64,000 nt of DNA from NCBI RefSeq assembly GCF_025854375.1, contig NZ_CP107575.1:2852001-2916000 (forward strand), written 5' to 3'. Positions 24,818 through 33,993 of the stretch are shown here, piece by piece (position 1 is the stretch's first letter; every line of letters starts with the position of its first letter). The DNA is from Glutamicibacter sp. JL.03c. Its GTDB lineage: Bacteria > Actinomycetota > Actinomycetes > Actinomycetales > Micrococcaceae. The translations under genes were made by a program, and so were the position numbers. The notes beneath the pieces are model-generated. The model searched no databases and was not told the DNA's origin. It saw only the letters and a list, made by a program, of their open reading frames with translations.

Positions 24818-26179
24818 CTAGCCGAGGAAGGTGCTCAAGAGCAGCACGCCCAGCAAGCCCAGCACCGAAAGCACGGTGGTGTACGAGGTGCGCACCGCCA
24901 GCGCCTGGCCGACATTGAGGTTGAAGTATTCCTTGAACATCCAGAAACCAGGATCATTGACGTGGCTGAAGGCCAACGATCCGCACGCGGTGGCCAGCAC
25001 CATCAACTCGGGCGATGCGCCGGTTGCTGCGACCAGTGGTGCCGCGATGCCAGCGGCAGTTGACACGGCAACGGTGGCCGAGCCCAGGGCAATGCGCAGC
25101 ACCGCAGCGATCAGCCAGGCCAGGATAATCGGGTTCAGGTCCCAGCCGCTGGCCTGCTGCGCGATGTAGTCGGCAATGCCCGCGGAAACGAGCACCTGCT
25201 TGAAGGCTCCACCGGCGCCGATGACGAGGATGATCATGGCCATGGCCCGGGCGCCTTCGCTCATGGAACGGCCCACCTGGGACATCGTGCGGTTGTGCGC
25301 CGGGCCAAAGGCGATCGTTGCCACGATCAAGGCAAAGAGCAGCGCAATTTCGGGCGAGCCGATCAGCTTCAGGACATGGTGCCAGGTCGTTTCCTCTTCG
25401 CCCAGGCTCATCAGGATCACCTCGGCGCCGGCGATGAGGATCACCGGCAGCAATGCGACGAAGAAGGACATGAAGCCGGAAGGCAACTCGCTCTCCTTGA
25501 ATTCCTTGTCAGCAAGCAGCCCCTGTGGCATCTCGGGGTTGATGCGGCGCACGAAAGGCAGTCGAGGCCAGAGCATCGCCATGAGGGCGCCCGCAGGCAC
25601 GGCAATCAGCAGGCCATAGGCCAGGGTCAGGCCCACCGAGGCGTCGTAGAGCCCGGCGACAGCGGTCGGACCCGGATGCGGTGGCAGGAATGAATGCATC
25701 GTGGACAGCGAAATGGACATCGGCAGGCCGACCCACAGCAGATTGACCTTGGTGGCACGCACCAGCGTGAACGCCACCGGCACCAGGATCACGAAGGCGA
25801 CTTCGTAGAACATCGTCACGCCGATCAGCATCGAGGCAACGATCATCGCCCACTGCACGCCCTTGGCGCCGAACACATTCAGGATCTTTCCGGCGATTCG
25901 CTGAGCGGCGCCAGCGTCGCCCATGACGCGGCCAATCATCGCTCCGAGGCCGACAACGATGGCGGTTCCGCCCAGCTGGCCACCCACACCGTCCTTGATC
26001 ACTTCGGGGATCTCGGCCAGGCCTGCCGGCTCGCCGTCAACCGAGAAATTACCCGTGGCCACCGCCCAGAATGCGACGAGCGCCGAGACGAGCAGCAGCG
26101 AGATAAAGCCATTGAGCTTGAACTTCATCATGAGGACAAGCAGCACAACGACTGACAGGCCAACAATGACCATTGGCAT
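24818..26179 (-). CDS. GntP family gluconate/hexarate permease
   Basis: 453 aa, about 12-14 hydrophobic helices. Family signatures include GGTAIVVGLGAMIGRVMGDAGAAQRIA (about residues 75-100) and the conserved SMHSFLPPHPGPTAVAGLYDAS stretch near 165. GntP proteins are proton symporters for gluconate and related sugar acids. ATG 26179 has GGAGAGG 4-5 bases upstream; the 19-residue extension to 26236 has no signal. It sits upstream of the talarate/galactarate dehydratase on the same strand, so uptake of galactarate, talarate or gluconate is likely. Confidence 0.9.
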   Translation of the reverse strand: MPMVIVGLSVVVLLVLMMKFKLNGFISLLLVSALVAFWAVATGNFSVDGEPAGLAEIPEVIKDGVGGQLGGTAIVVGLGAMIGRVMGDAGAAQRIAGKILNVFGAKGVQWAMIVASMLIGVTMFYEVAFVILVPVAFTLVRATKVNLLWVGLPMSISLSTMHSFLPPHPGPTAVAGLYDASVGLTLAYGLLIAVPAGALMAMLWPRLPFVRRINPEMPQGLLADKEFKESELPSGFMSFFVALLPVILIAGAEVILMSLGEEETTWHHVLKLIGSPEIALLFALIVATIAFGPAHNRTMSQVGRSMSEGARAMAMIILVIGAGGAFKQVLVSAGIADYIAQQASGWDLNPIILAWLIAAVLRIALGSATVAVSTAAGIAAPLVAATGASPELMVLATACGSLAFSHVNDPGFWMFKEYFNLNVGQALAVRTSYTTVLSVLGLLGVLLLSTFLG

Positions 26180-26577
26180 AATGCCTCTCCGATCTTCTTG
26201 AAAAATTTGGGGGCATGCTCCGTGGCATGCGGGCACTTGACCTTATTTGGGGGATCGAGCAATCCAGCCTCGGAATTTGTGCCAGCAATCACGTTAGCCA
26301 CGCCACACGCATTGCGTCCAAGACCGCAGAGGCATTCAGTAATGCCCGCTCGGTATTATTCGATGGAAAATATTACGCATTTGCCACGTAACCGGCGGAC
26401 GAACTGGGGTTCTGGGCACTCGAGAAAAGTGATTCGACAATGAATCCCGTTCGATGCGGACGCAAACTGTGACCACAATCACCGGTTTACCGGGCGTTTT
26501 TGCCAGTGGCGATCTTTGGCCCGGCTTCAAGGAGACCTGGGCCCCGGTTGCATCTAATACCTATCGGGCATAACAAA
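26180..26577. other. 398-base gene-free stretch upstream of the GntP permease
   Basis: No convincing gene. A plus-strand open frame at 26198-26443 has poor codon use and no recognisable protein. A GGCATGC motif occurs twice (26212-26218 and 26224-26230), 33-51 bp ahead of the permease start, and could be an operator. The A+T-rich part at 26340-26385 could carry promoter elements but none stands out. Confidence 0.5.
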
Positions 26578-26619
26578 GGGGCTCGCCCGCGTTCCCTTTC
26601 GAGAACGCGGGCGAGCCCC
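26578..26619. terminator. Terminator of the tctCBA-usp operon
   Basis: Perfect 17-bp stem (26578-26594 with 26603-26619), 8-base loop, followed on the minus strand by CCCCTTTGTTA. It lies 17 bp after the universal stress protein stop. Confidence 0.85.
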
Positions 26620-26635
26620 TCGGACTGCCGGGACG

Positions 26636-27034
26636 CTACCCCTCGGCGGCTTTCACGGCCAGCACAGGTCGATCCGCCTGGAGCAGGATGCGCTGGGCAT
26701 GTGAACCCATGATGAACTTTCCAACCTGGGTTCGATGGCGCAGGCCGATGACGATCAAGGACACCTCGTGCTCCTGCGCCAAGCGAAGGAACTCCTCGGT
26801 GAGGTCATCCCGGTAGGTGGACTCGATGATCCTGCTGCTGATTCCCGCCTTGGCCACCGCTGCATGGACTTCCGCCCAGTCATCGGTGGAGGCGGTGTTC
26901 TTGTCCACGAGCGCTCCTTCGCGTGATGAATTCACGATCAGCAGCTCTTCAGAGCGGATCCTTGCCTCGGCAATGGCGGCGTCCACTGCTGCTTTGCCCA
27001 CCGCTGTGGGAACGTAGCCGACGATGATGCTCAT
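26636..27034 (-). CDS. Universal stress protein, single UspA domain
   Basis: 132 aa. One UspA fold: N-terminal strand MSIIVGYVPTAVGKAAVDAAIAEA and the C-terminal nucleotide-binding signature VIGLRHRTQVGKFIMGSHAQRILLQADRPVLAV (about residues 95-127), a G-2x-G-9x-G(S) pattern that predicts ATP binding. The start overlaps the TctA permease stop by 4 bp, so it is translationally coupled to the importer. By analogy with the Usp protein TeaD of a TRAP transporter, it may tune uptake; that is inference. Confidence 0.87.
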   Translation of the reverse strand: MSIIVGYVPTAVGKAAVDAAIAEARIRSEELLIVNSSREGALVDKNTASTDDWAEVHAAVAKAGISSRIIESTYRDDLTEEFLRLAQEHEVSLIVIGLRHRTQVGKFIMGSHAQRILLQADRPVLAVKAAEG

Positions 27035-28560
27035 ACTTTTTCCTTTTCGTCCGCGACCTGTGCGGCCAGCGGCTTCTTCTTGTTCTTGACGATCGCGCCT
27101 TTCACCATCGGCCAGAGGGCGACAGCGACAAAGATGATGATCAGCACAGCGGAAATTGGACGGCTGAAGAATCCGCCAAGATCGCCATTGAGCACCAGCA
27201 GCGAACGGCGCAAGTTTGACTCGAGCAGGCTGCCCAGCACGAATGCCAGCACCAGCGGGCCCGGTTCAAAACCGAACTTCTTCATCAGGTAGCCGATGGC
27301 ACCGAAGATGACCACCATCATCACGTCGAACATCGAATTCCGAATGGTGTAGGCACCGAGCATGGTGATCATGGCGGTGATCGGCGCCAAGATGGCAGCG
27401 CGAATGCGCAGGATGCGAATGAAGACGCCCACCAGGGGAATGGACATCAGCAGCAGCAGGATGTTCCCGATGTACATGGAGTTCACAACACCCCAGAACA
27501 GATCGGGGTCCTCCTGAATCAGCTGGGGGCCCGGAGTCACGCCTTGGATCAGCAGTGCACCGAAGATGATGGCCATCGTGGCGTTGGCCGGGATCCCCAG
27601 GGTCAGCAGCGGAATGAACGAACTCGTGGCGGCCGCGTTATTCGCTGTCTCAGGACCGGCTACACCTTCGATGGCGCCCTTGCCGAACCGCGTTGGATCC
27701 TTCGCGGACTTCTTCTCCATGCCATATGAAGCCAGTGAAGCGATTGTTGCGCCACCACCAGGCAGGATGCCGAGGAAGAAACCCAGCACCGAGCCGCGGC
27801 CCATGGCCGGAGCGGCCTGCTTGATGTCCTTGCCCGAAGGCCAGACGCGCTTGACCTTGATCGGGGCCTTGGCCGCGCGGTGCCGCTCTTCCAGGTTGTA
27901 GAGAATCTCGCCAACACCGAACAGGCCCATGGCGATAGGCACGAAGTCGATGCCATCAGCCAGAGACAAGTTTCCGAAGGTGAAGCGTTCCACCCCGGTG
28001 AAGCCGTCACGGCCCATGGTGGCCAGGAACAAGCCCACCGCGGCAGCGATGATCGCCTTGATCTTGGAGCCACCGGAAATCGTGGCGACCAGCAAGATTC
28101 CCAGCATGGCCAGTGCGGTGTATTCCGGTGGCCCGAAATCCAATGCGAAGCTGGCCACGAGCGGGGCCAGGAAGGTCAGGCCGATGATGGAAATTGTGGC
28201 ACCGGCGAATGACCCGATAGCCGCAATGCCCAGGGCCGTCCCGGCGCGCCCCTGTTGTGCCATGACGTAGCCGTCGAAAACGGTCACCACGGAGCTTGCC
28301 TCGCCCGGCAGGCGCAACAACACCGAGGTGATGGTTCCGCCGTACTGTGCGCCATAGAAAATGCCGGCGAGCATGATGATCGCGGTAACTGGCTCCACTC
28401 CATAGGTCAACGGGAGCAGAATAGCGATTGTTGCTGCCGGGCCTAGGCCTGGGAGCACACCAATGAGCATGCCTACCACGACGCCCAGAAGGCAGTAGAG
28501 AAGATTTGTGGGGTCGAGGACGGTGCCGAAACCGTCCAGTACTGGACCAAAGAATTCCAT
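27031..28560 (-). CDS. tctA: Tripartite tricarboxylate transporter large permease (TctA)
   Basis: 509 aa with about 12 helices. TctA signatures are visible: GVVVGMLIGVLPGLGPAATIAILLPLTYG near residue 28, FYGAQYGGTITSVLLRLPGEASSVVT around 68-93, and LGFFLGILPGGGATIASLASYGMEK near 255. It forms the membrane channel with TctB and takes substrate from TctC. It is placed between a hexarate dehydratase and the kdgD operon, so a sugar diacid is a better guess than citrate. Confidence 0.92.
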   Translation of the reverse strand: MEFFGPVLDGFGTVLDPTNLLYCLLGVVVGMLIGVLPGLGPAATIAILLPLTYGVEPVTAIIMLAGIFYGAQYGGTITSVLLRLPGEASSVVTVFDGYVMAQQGRAGTALGIAAIGSFAGATISIIGLTFLAPLVASFALDFGPPEYTALAMLGILLVATISGGSKIKAIIAAAVGLFLATMGRDGFTGVERFTFGNLSLADGIDFVPIAMGLFGVGEILYNLEERHRAAKAPIKVKRVWPSGKDIKQAAPAMGRGSVLGFFLGILPGGGATIASLASYGMEKKSAKDPTRFGKGAIEGVAGPETANNAAATSSFIPLLTLGIPANATMAIIFGALLIQGVTPGPQLIQEDPDLFWGVVNSMYIGNILLLLMSIPLVGVFIRILRIRAAILAPITAMITMLGAYTIRNSMFDVMMVVIFGAIGYLMKKFGFEPGPLVLAFVLGSLLESNLRRSLLVLNGDLGGFFSRPISAVLIIIFVAVALWPMVKGAIVKNKKKPLAAQVADEKEKV

Positions 28561-28583
28561 GTGGATATGCCTTTAGTTGCGAC

Positions 28584-29123
28584 TTAGAACAGTCGTGGAA
28601 TGGAGGTGCCGAATGCGACGATGAACAGGAGATAAAAGACTGCAACCACGATGATCGAGTAGATCGTCGCCGAGCGCCAGGTCTCACCGCCAAGCCATCG
28701 CATCCATACGAAGCACAGCAGCAGCGACGGGATTTCAAATCCGATGACCGGCATCAGCAGCGCCATGGCAATGAGCGTTGCAAAGCCAACGAGCGCGAAC
28801 CAGCTCATGGCACTGAATTTTTCGCCGTCTGCCCCGCCTTTGCGGCCCACCACGATCTGAACTGCTGACATGACCGTGGCAATCAGCGCCACGACGAACG
28901 GCCAGGTGCCGGAGTCAGGTTCAGAGGGTGTGCCAAGTCCCAGCCCAATTGACAAGACAATGCCGAAGATACCCAGGGCCAGCACCACGAGGGAGGACGC
29001 CAGGTTTGCTACCGGGCCTGCTTTTTCCGGCGCTTCAGCTTCCCACTGGGCTGCTAGTTCCTCCGGGGTCAGTGCCTCCGGGATTTCGTCTTCGTGCGAC
29101 ACATCTGTGCTCTTCGCTTCCAT
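28584..29123 (-). CDS. tctB: Tripartite tricarboxylate transporter small permease (TctB)
   Basis: 179 aa. An acidic cytosolic N-terminus (HEDEIPEALTPEELAAQWEAEAPEKAG) precedes four hydrophobic helices (about residues 42-60, 75-90, 105-135, 150-175), with GLGTPSEPDSGTWPFVVAL at the usual TctB conserved site. It is weakly conserved across the family and is assigned by topology and position between tctC and tctA. Confidence 0.87.
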   Translation of the reverse strand: MEAKSTDVSHEDEIPEALTPEELAAQWEAEAPEKAGPVANLASSLVVLALGIFGIVLSIGLGLGTPSEPDSGTWPFVVALIATVMSAVQIVVGRKGGADGEKFSAMSWFALVGFATLIAMALLMPVIGFEIPSLLLCFVWMRWLGGETWRSATIYSIIVVAVFYLLFIVAFGTSIPRLF

Positions 29124-29171
29124 AACAATTTTCCTTGAAATCAGAATCGGATTGGGACCTGGCCCGTTCTG

Positions 29172-30170
29172 CTACTCGCCGCCCATGTCGATGTCGTATT
29201 CCTCGGTCAAAGCCTTGTACTTCTCGGCCAGCTCGTTCCATTCCGTGACGACTTCTTCGCCGGAAATCTCGTGGGCTGTCAGCAATGACTTTTCATTCAG
29301 GCCGGTGTAGCCGTCGGTCTTCACCGCATCCTCGATCGAGCCGACGAGCTTTTCCTTGACCTCGTCGCTCAAGCCCTTGGGAGCGGCCACCGCGCGGTAC
29401 TGGGCGACGGGCACGTCATAGCCCAATTCCTTGGCGGTTGGCACATCGCCCAGGAATTCGTTGCGGTCCTCTGAGAAGACCATCAGCGGAGTCACGGTGC
29501 CCGCATCAATTTGCGGCTTGGCCTCGCCGAGCTGGACGGTGGTGACTTGGACCTGGTTGCCCATGGCAGCAGTCAATGCAGGCGAACCGGAATCAAACGG
29601 CACGAAAGTACCGTCCAGATCCGCTTGGGCCAGCGTCAGCTCCTGGGCCAGCTGCGATCCGGTACCCACGCCGGTGGTGCCGAATGACAGCTTGTCCTTG
29701 CTGTTCTTCACATCATCGAAACTCTTCAGGCCCGAGTCCTTGCTCGCGATCATGACGTAGTCGTCCTGCGAGAGTCCCATAAGGACATCCAGGTCATCGA
29801 GGGAAACTGCTTCAGCTTCCGGCACCGTCAGCGAGGTGATGGTGATCAGCGAGGCATTGAGCAGCACCAGGTTCTGGCCATCAGCCGGCTTGCCGGCAAT
29901 TTCCTTGGTCGCAATGGCTCCGTTGGCACCGGCCTTGTTTTCTACTGGGACAGGGACGCCCAGGGACTCCGACATGCCTTCTGCCACAGACCGGGCAATG
30001 AGGTCGGTGGAACCGCCAGGCGCCTGGCCCACTGTCAGGGTCACCGGCCCGCTGGGGAATTCTCCTTCGCTGGAGCCCCCACCGACGTTGCCGCCGCAGG
30101 CGGTCAGGGACAGGGCCACGGCGGCTGCCGATACGGACAACAGCGTCCGGCGGAAAGTGCGAGTCTTCAT
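29172..30170 (-). CDS. tctC: Tripartite tricarboxylate transporter substrate-binding lipoprotein (TctC)
   Basis: 332 aa. A twin-basic signal region (KTRTFRRTLLS) and lipobox LTACGG near residue 22 predict a lipoprotein. The BUG/TctC fold shows PVTLTVGQAPGGSTDLIARSVAEG (about 42-65), VENKAGANGAIATKEIAGKPADG (about 76-98) and the ELGYDVPV segment near 265. These proteins use two water molecules to hold carboxylates. AGGAGAG lies 5 bases before the ATG. First gene of tctCBA-usp, divergent from a LysR gene. Confidence 0.92.
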   Translation of the reverse strand: MKTRTFRRTLLSVSAAAVALSLTACGGNVGGGSSEGEFPSGPVTLTVGQAPGGSTDLIARSVAEGMSESLGVPVPVENKAGANGAIATKEIAGKPADGQNLVLLNASLITITSLTVPEAEAVSLDDLDVLMGLSQDDYVMIASKDSGLKSFDDVKNSKDKLSFGTTGVGTGSQLAQELTLAQADLDGTFVPFDSGSPALTAAMGNQVQVTTVQLGEAKPQIDAGTVTPLMVFSEDRNEFLGDVPTAKELGYDVPVAQYRAVAAPKGLSDEVKEKLVGSIEDAVKTDGYTGLNEKSLLTAHEISGEEVVTEWNELAEKYKALTEEYDIDMGGE

Positions 30171-30211
30171 TAAATCTCTCCTGGATTTTCGAGTGTGGTG
30201 TATTCGATGTC

Positions 30212-30292
30212 ATAGGGTGCTGTGAAGCTGCTCACTGACACGAGCACTAGACCAGAGTAGAAACGAGATAGGATACATGTCCAAGACCCTAT
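30212..30292. promoter_or_regulatory. Divergent tctC-lysR control region
   Basis: The 152-bp gap holds a 7-bp inverted pair ATAGGGT (30212-30218) and ACCCTAT (30286-30292), with a further ATAGG at 30268-30272 facing the same CCTAT end. LysR proteins bind such partly dyadic sites between divergent genes. Which T-N11-A core is used cannot be decided by eye. Confidence 0.35.
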
Positions 30293-30322
30293 TTGCATGG
30301 CATGATGCCTGGAAGGTAAGAC

Positions 30323-31210
30323 TTGTTTACCCTTGATCAGGCCCGCAGCTTCGTAGCCGTCGCCGAAGAACTTCATTTCGGGCGAGCTGCCGAACGGCTG
30401 CAAATGACCCAGCCTCCTCTGAGCCGGCAAATCCAGAAGCTGGAACGCATCGTCGGAGTCGAGCTGCTCGAGCGCGACAATCGGCACGTCACGCTCACCG
30501 CCGCCGGGGAGGCGTTCCTCTCCGAAGCCAGGCGGCTGGTGGTCGCTGCTGAGCGCGCCCCGGAAAGCGCGCGCCGCATCGCCAGCGGACAAATTGGCGC
30601 CTTGCGCATCGGATTCACCGCAGCCACCGGTTTTTCGATGCTCGGCTCCCTGCTCGAAGAGATCGCGTTGAAGATGCCCAACGTCCATCTGGAGTTGACG
30701 GAGCTGGTCACCAGCGAACAGGTCACGGCGTTGCTCGACGGCGATTTGGATCTGGGCCTGGCCCGTCCGCCCTTTGACGAAAAGCTCTTCGATTCATCCC
30801 TGCTGCTCTCCGAGGGCCTGTTCGTCGCGGTGCCTTCCGGGCACCGCCTGGCCCAGCTGCAACGCGATCTGGTTGCCAGCGACTTGATCAGCGAGCCGCT
30901 GATCATGCATTCGGCGACCAAGGCACGCTACTTCTACGATCTCGTCGTCCGGCAAATTGAGATCGAGCACAAGAATGTTCGGCATACGGTCAGCCAGATC
31001 CTCACCATGATCTCGCTGGTGGCTGCCGGACACGGGGTGGCTTTCGTCCCGGAAAGCGCCAAGGTGCTCGGCGTCCAAGGGGTGAGGTATTTGCGGCTGA
31101 TCAGCCCGGTGGAGCACCCGGTGGAGCTGCACGCCATTTGGAATCGCGAATCACGCAACCCCGCGCTGGCCCGGCTGCTCCAGGTCATCAATTCCGATCC
31201 GCTGAACTAG
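30323..31210 (+). CDS. LysR family transcriptional regulator
   Basis: 295 aa from a TTG start with GGAAGG 6 bases upstream. N-terminal helix-turn-helix (LDQARSFVAVAEELHFGRAAERLQMTQPPLSRQIQKLERIVGVELLER, residues 4-51) and a periplasmic-binding-like effector domain with LRIGFTAATGFSMLG at about 94. It is divergent from tctCBA-usp and 192 bp upstream of kdgD on the same strand, so it could control both the importer and the catabolic genes, responding to a hexarate or pathway intermediate. It resembles the second LysR at 37663, suggesting duplication. Confidence 0.9.
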   Translation: MFTLDQARSFVAVAEELHFGRAAERLQMTQPPLSRQIQKLERIVGVELLERDNRHVTLTAAGEAFLSEARRLVVAAERAPESARRIASGQIGALRIGFTAATGFSMLGSLLEEIALKMPNVHLELTELVTSEQVTALLDGDLDLGLARPPFDEKLFDSSLLLSEGLFVAVPSGHRLAQLQRDLVASDLISEPLIMHSATKARYFYDLVVRQIEIEHKNVRHTVSQILTMISLVAAGHGVAFVPESAKVLGVQGVRYLRLISPVEHPVELHAIWNRESRNPALARLLQVINSDPLN

Positions 31211-31402
31211 GCCATCCACGGCACTGCCAATCACTTGGATCACCGCAACGCTCTTCAATGCTCTGAGGGTATCAATCAATACAACTTAGGGCTTAGACAG
31301 GCATAGCTGATTGGTCCTAACCTTGAGTCATATCCACAGCTCTCCTCCGTAAACTCCGCATTCCCGGCCTAGCCGGTCGGCGGGTCGATCAAAGGATTTC
31401 TC

Positions 31403-32341
31403 ATGACCAAGTACACCCCTGCTGAACTCGCCGCACAGCTCAAGGACGGCCTGCTATCGTTCCCGGTCACCGCGTTCGATGCAGACTTGAAAGTCGACGA
31501 AGCAACCTACCGCAAGCACTTGGACTGGCAGTCCAGCTACGACGTGGCGGGCCTGTTTGCCGCCGGCGGTACCGGCGAAGGATTCTCCCTGAGCACCGAG
31601 GAATCCAAGCAGGTCGTGCGCATGGCCGTGGAAGAAGCCGGGGACCGCGTCCCCGTTCTGGCTTCCGCGGGCGGATCCACGCTCCAGGCCATCGAGCAGG
31701 CGAAGAATGCTGAAGAAGTCGGCGCCGAAGGCCTCTTGCTGCTTCCGCCATACCTCACCGAGAACGACCAGGAGGGCCTGTACCAGCACGTCTCGGCCAT
31801 CGCCAAGTCCACCAAGGTCGGCATCATCGTCTACAACCGCGCGAATGCCATCTACTCCCCTGACACCGTGGCGCGCCTGGCCGAGAACCACGAGAACTTC
31901 ATCGGGTTCAAGGACGCCATCGGCGACATCGAGCACAACACCAAGATGTACGCGAAGAACGGCGACCGGCTGTTCTACCTCGGTGGCCTGCCAACCGCGG
32001 AAACCTTTGCGCTGCCACTGCTGCAGCTGGGCATGAGCACCTACTCGTCGGCCATGTTCAACTTCGTTCCGGAGTTCGCGCTGGACTTCTACAAGGACGT
32101 GCGCAACCTCGATCGCGCTGCCGTCAATGAAAAGCTGAACCGCTTCGTACTCCCCTACCTGGACATCCGCGATAGGGTCAAGGGCTACGGGGTATCGATC
32201 GTCAAGGGCGGCATGAAGGCGATTGGCCGCGATTGCGGTTCGGTACGCACCCCGCTGCAGGACATGTCCGAGCAGGATTTGGCGGATCTGACCACCCTCA
32301 TCAAGACCGCAGGCATCGTGCCAGCCGGCGCCAGCCTCTAG
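31403..32341 (+). CDS. kdgD: 5-dehydro-4-deoxyglucarate dehydratase
   Basis: 312 aa DHDPS-family TIM barrel. It dehydrates and decarboxylates 5-dehydro-4-deoxy-D-glucarate to 2,5-dioxopentanoate (2-oxoglutarate semialdehyde). The opening LKDGLLSFPVTAFDADLKVDEATYRKHLDW and GLFAAGGTGEGFSLSTEE are characteristic of this branch. The catalytic Tyr is in IIVYNRAN (about 147) and the Schiff-base Lys in GFKDAIGD (about 171-178). It begins the operon kdgD, semialdehyde dehydrogenase, glucarate dehydratase, AEC, AEC. It is the point where galactarate, talarate and glucarate degradation meet. Confidence 0.93.
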   Translation: MTKYTPAELAAQLKDGLLSFPVTAFDADLKVDEATYRKHLDWQSSYDVAGLFAAGGTGEGFSLSTEESKQVVRMAVEEAGDRVPVLASAGGSTLQAIEQAKNAEEVGAEGLLLLPPYLTENDQEGLYQHVSAIAKSTKVGIIVYNRANAIYSPDTVARLAENHENFIGFKDAIGDIEHNTKMYAKNGDRLFYLGGLPTAETFALPLLQLGMSTYSSAMFNFVPEFALDFYKDVRNLDRAAVNEKLNRFVLPYLDIRDRVKGYGVSIVKGGMKAIGRDCGSVRTPLQDMSEQDLADLTTLIKTAGIVPAGASL

Positions 32342-32390
32342 CACCACGTTCCACGACAAGATCTTTTCAACCGCTGACCAGGGAGCAACT

Positions 32391-33989
32391 TTGACTAGCA
32401 TCACCCAGAACCTGACCGGCCAGTCCATCCTCGCAGGCGTTCGCACCGCCGGCAATGGACGCGAAGTACACGGCTACAACCCGGCAACCAACCAGCCGCT
32501 GGAACCTGCCTACAGCCTGATCGACGAAGCGCAGCTGAAGACCGCAACCACGGCCGCCGCCGAGGCCTTCGCCTCGTTCCGAGCCTTGGAACCGGCCAAG
32601 CACGCTGACTTCCTCGACGCCATCGCCGCGAACATCGAAGCTGTCCGCGACGAACTCGTGGCCCGCGCCATGGCCGAAACCGGCCTTCCCGAAGCCCGCC
32701 TGAACGGCGAGACGGCCCGCACCGCAGGCCAGCTGCGCCTGTTCGCCAACGTCGTGCGCACCGGTGATTTCCACGGCGCCCGCATTGATCCAGCCCTGCC
32801 AGAACGCACCCCGCTGCCACGCGTCGACATCCGCCAGCGCAAGGTGCCGATGGGCCCGGTTGCAGTCTTCGGCGCATCCAACTTCCCGCTGGCCTTCTCC
32901 ACCGCTGGTGGCGATACGGCATCGGCACTGGCTGCCGGTTGCCCGGTCGTGTTCAAGGCGCACAACGCCCACCCGGGCACCAGTGAAATTGTAGGCACCG
33001 CCATCACCAAGGCCATCGAGAAATTCGACCTGCACCCGGGCGTGTTCTCGCTGGTCTATGGACCAGGTGCTTCGATCGGCCAGGCCTTGGTCTCGGACCC
33101 GGCCATCAAGGCTGTCGGTTTCACCGGTTCGCGCTCCGGCGGAGTGGCACTGATGGAAACCGCCGCCAAGCGTCCAGAGCCTATCCCGGTCTATGCTGAG
33201 ATGTCTTCGATCAACCCGGTAATCTTCTTCGAGGGCGCTCTGGCCGACCCCGAGGCGCAGGCCAAGGCCTACCTGGGCTCGCTGACCGGTTCCTCCGGCC
33301 AGCTGTGCACCGCGCCGGGACTGGTATTCGTTCCCGCTGGTGCGGCCGGCGACGCATTTGTGGCTGCCATCTCCGCGCATTCGCCATCCCACTCCGGGCA
33401 GACCATGCTGACCTCCGGCATCTACACCTCGTGGGTCGCCGGTGTTGAGGCACTCGGCGCCCAGGAGGGCGTTGAACTTGTGGGCCAGGGCAGCGAGGGT
33501 TCCACCGAAAACGCCCCGGCTCCGCGCGTCTTCGCTTCCGGGGTCAAGCAGCTGAATGAAAACCCTGTCCTGCAGGACGAAATCTTCGGCGCCGCTTCAC
33601 TGGTCATCCGCTACGAGTCCGTTGAAGAGCTGGACTCGGCACTGTCCAAGCTCGAAGGCCAGCTGACCGCAACCCTGCAGTTGGCCGAAGCCGATTACGC
33701 ACAGGCCGCGGGCATCATCCCCACCCTTGAACTCAAGGTGGGGCGCATCCTGCTCAACGGCTGGCCAACCGGTGTCGAGGTGGGCCACGCCATGGTCCAC
33801 GGCGGTCCCTTCCCGGCCACTTCCGCACCGCAGACCACCTCGGTCGGCTCGCTGGCCATCGAGCGTTTCCTGCGCCCGGTTGCCTACCAGAATTTCCCCG
33901 AAGCTCTGCTGCCTAAGCCAATCGCGCAGGCCAACGAGTGGAACCTGAACCGTCTGGTCGACGGCACCCTGACCGTCGCAGGAGAGTAA
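32391..33989 (+). CDS. 2,5-dioxovalerate (2-oxoglutarate semialdehyde) dehydrogenase
   Basis: 532 aa aldehyde dehydrogenase, NAD(P)-dependent, oxidising 2-oxoglutarate semialdehyde to 2-oxoglutarate. The Asn motif [31 protein letters not shown] (about 163-193), catalytic Glu in YAEMSSINP (about 267) and catalytic Cys in [10 protein letters not shown] (about 305) are intact. The long C-terminal part with [21 protein letters not shown] typifies the KGSADH group. It follows kdgD by 49 bp and precedes gudD by 4 bp; start is TTG after GGGAGC. Confidence 0.92.
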   Translation: MTSITQNLTGQSILAGVRTAGNGREVHGYNPATNQPLEPAYSLIDEAQLKTATTAAAEAFASFRALEPAKHADFLDAIAANIEAVRDELVARAMAETGLPEARLNGETARTAGQLRLFANVVRTGDFHGARIDPALPERTPLPRVDIRQRKVPMGPVAVFGASNFPLAFSTAGGDTASALAAGCPVVFKAHNAHPGTSEIVGTAITKAIEKFDLHPGVFSLVYGPGASIGQALVSDPAIKAVGFTGSRSGGVALMETAAKRPEPIPVYAEMSSINPVIFFEGALADPEAQAKAYLGSLTGSSGQLCTAPGLVFVPAGAAGDAFVAAISAHSPSHSGQTMLTSGIYTSWVAGVEALGAQEGVELVGQGSEGSTENAPAPRVFASGVKQLNENPVLQDEIFGAASLVIRYESVEELDSALSKLEGQLTATLQLAEADYAQAAGIIPTLELKVGRILLNGWPTGVEVGHAMVHGGPFPATSAPQTTSVGSLAIERFLRPVAYQNFPEALLPKPIAQANEWNLNRLVDGTLTVAGE

Positions 33990-33993
33990 GCGC

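Noticed and set aside
26198-26443. 81-codon plus-strand open frame before the GntP gene
   Set aside because: TTG start without a convincing ribosome site, poor codon bias and no recognisable protein; the region is better read as non-coding.
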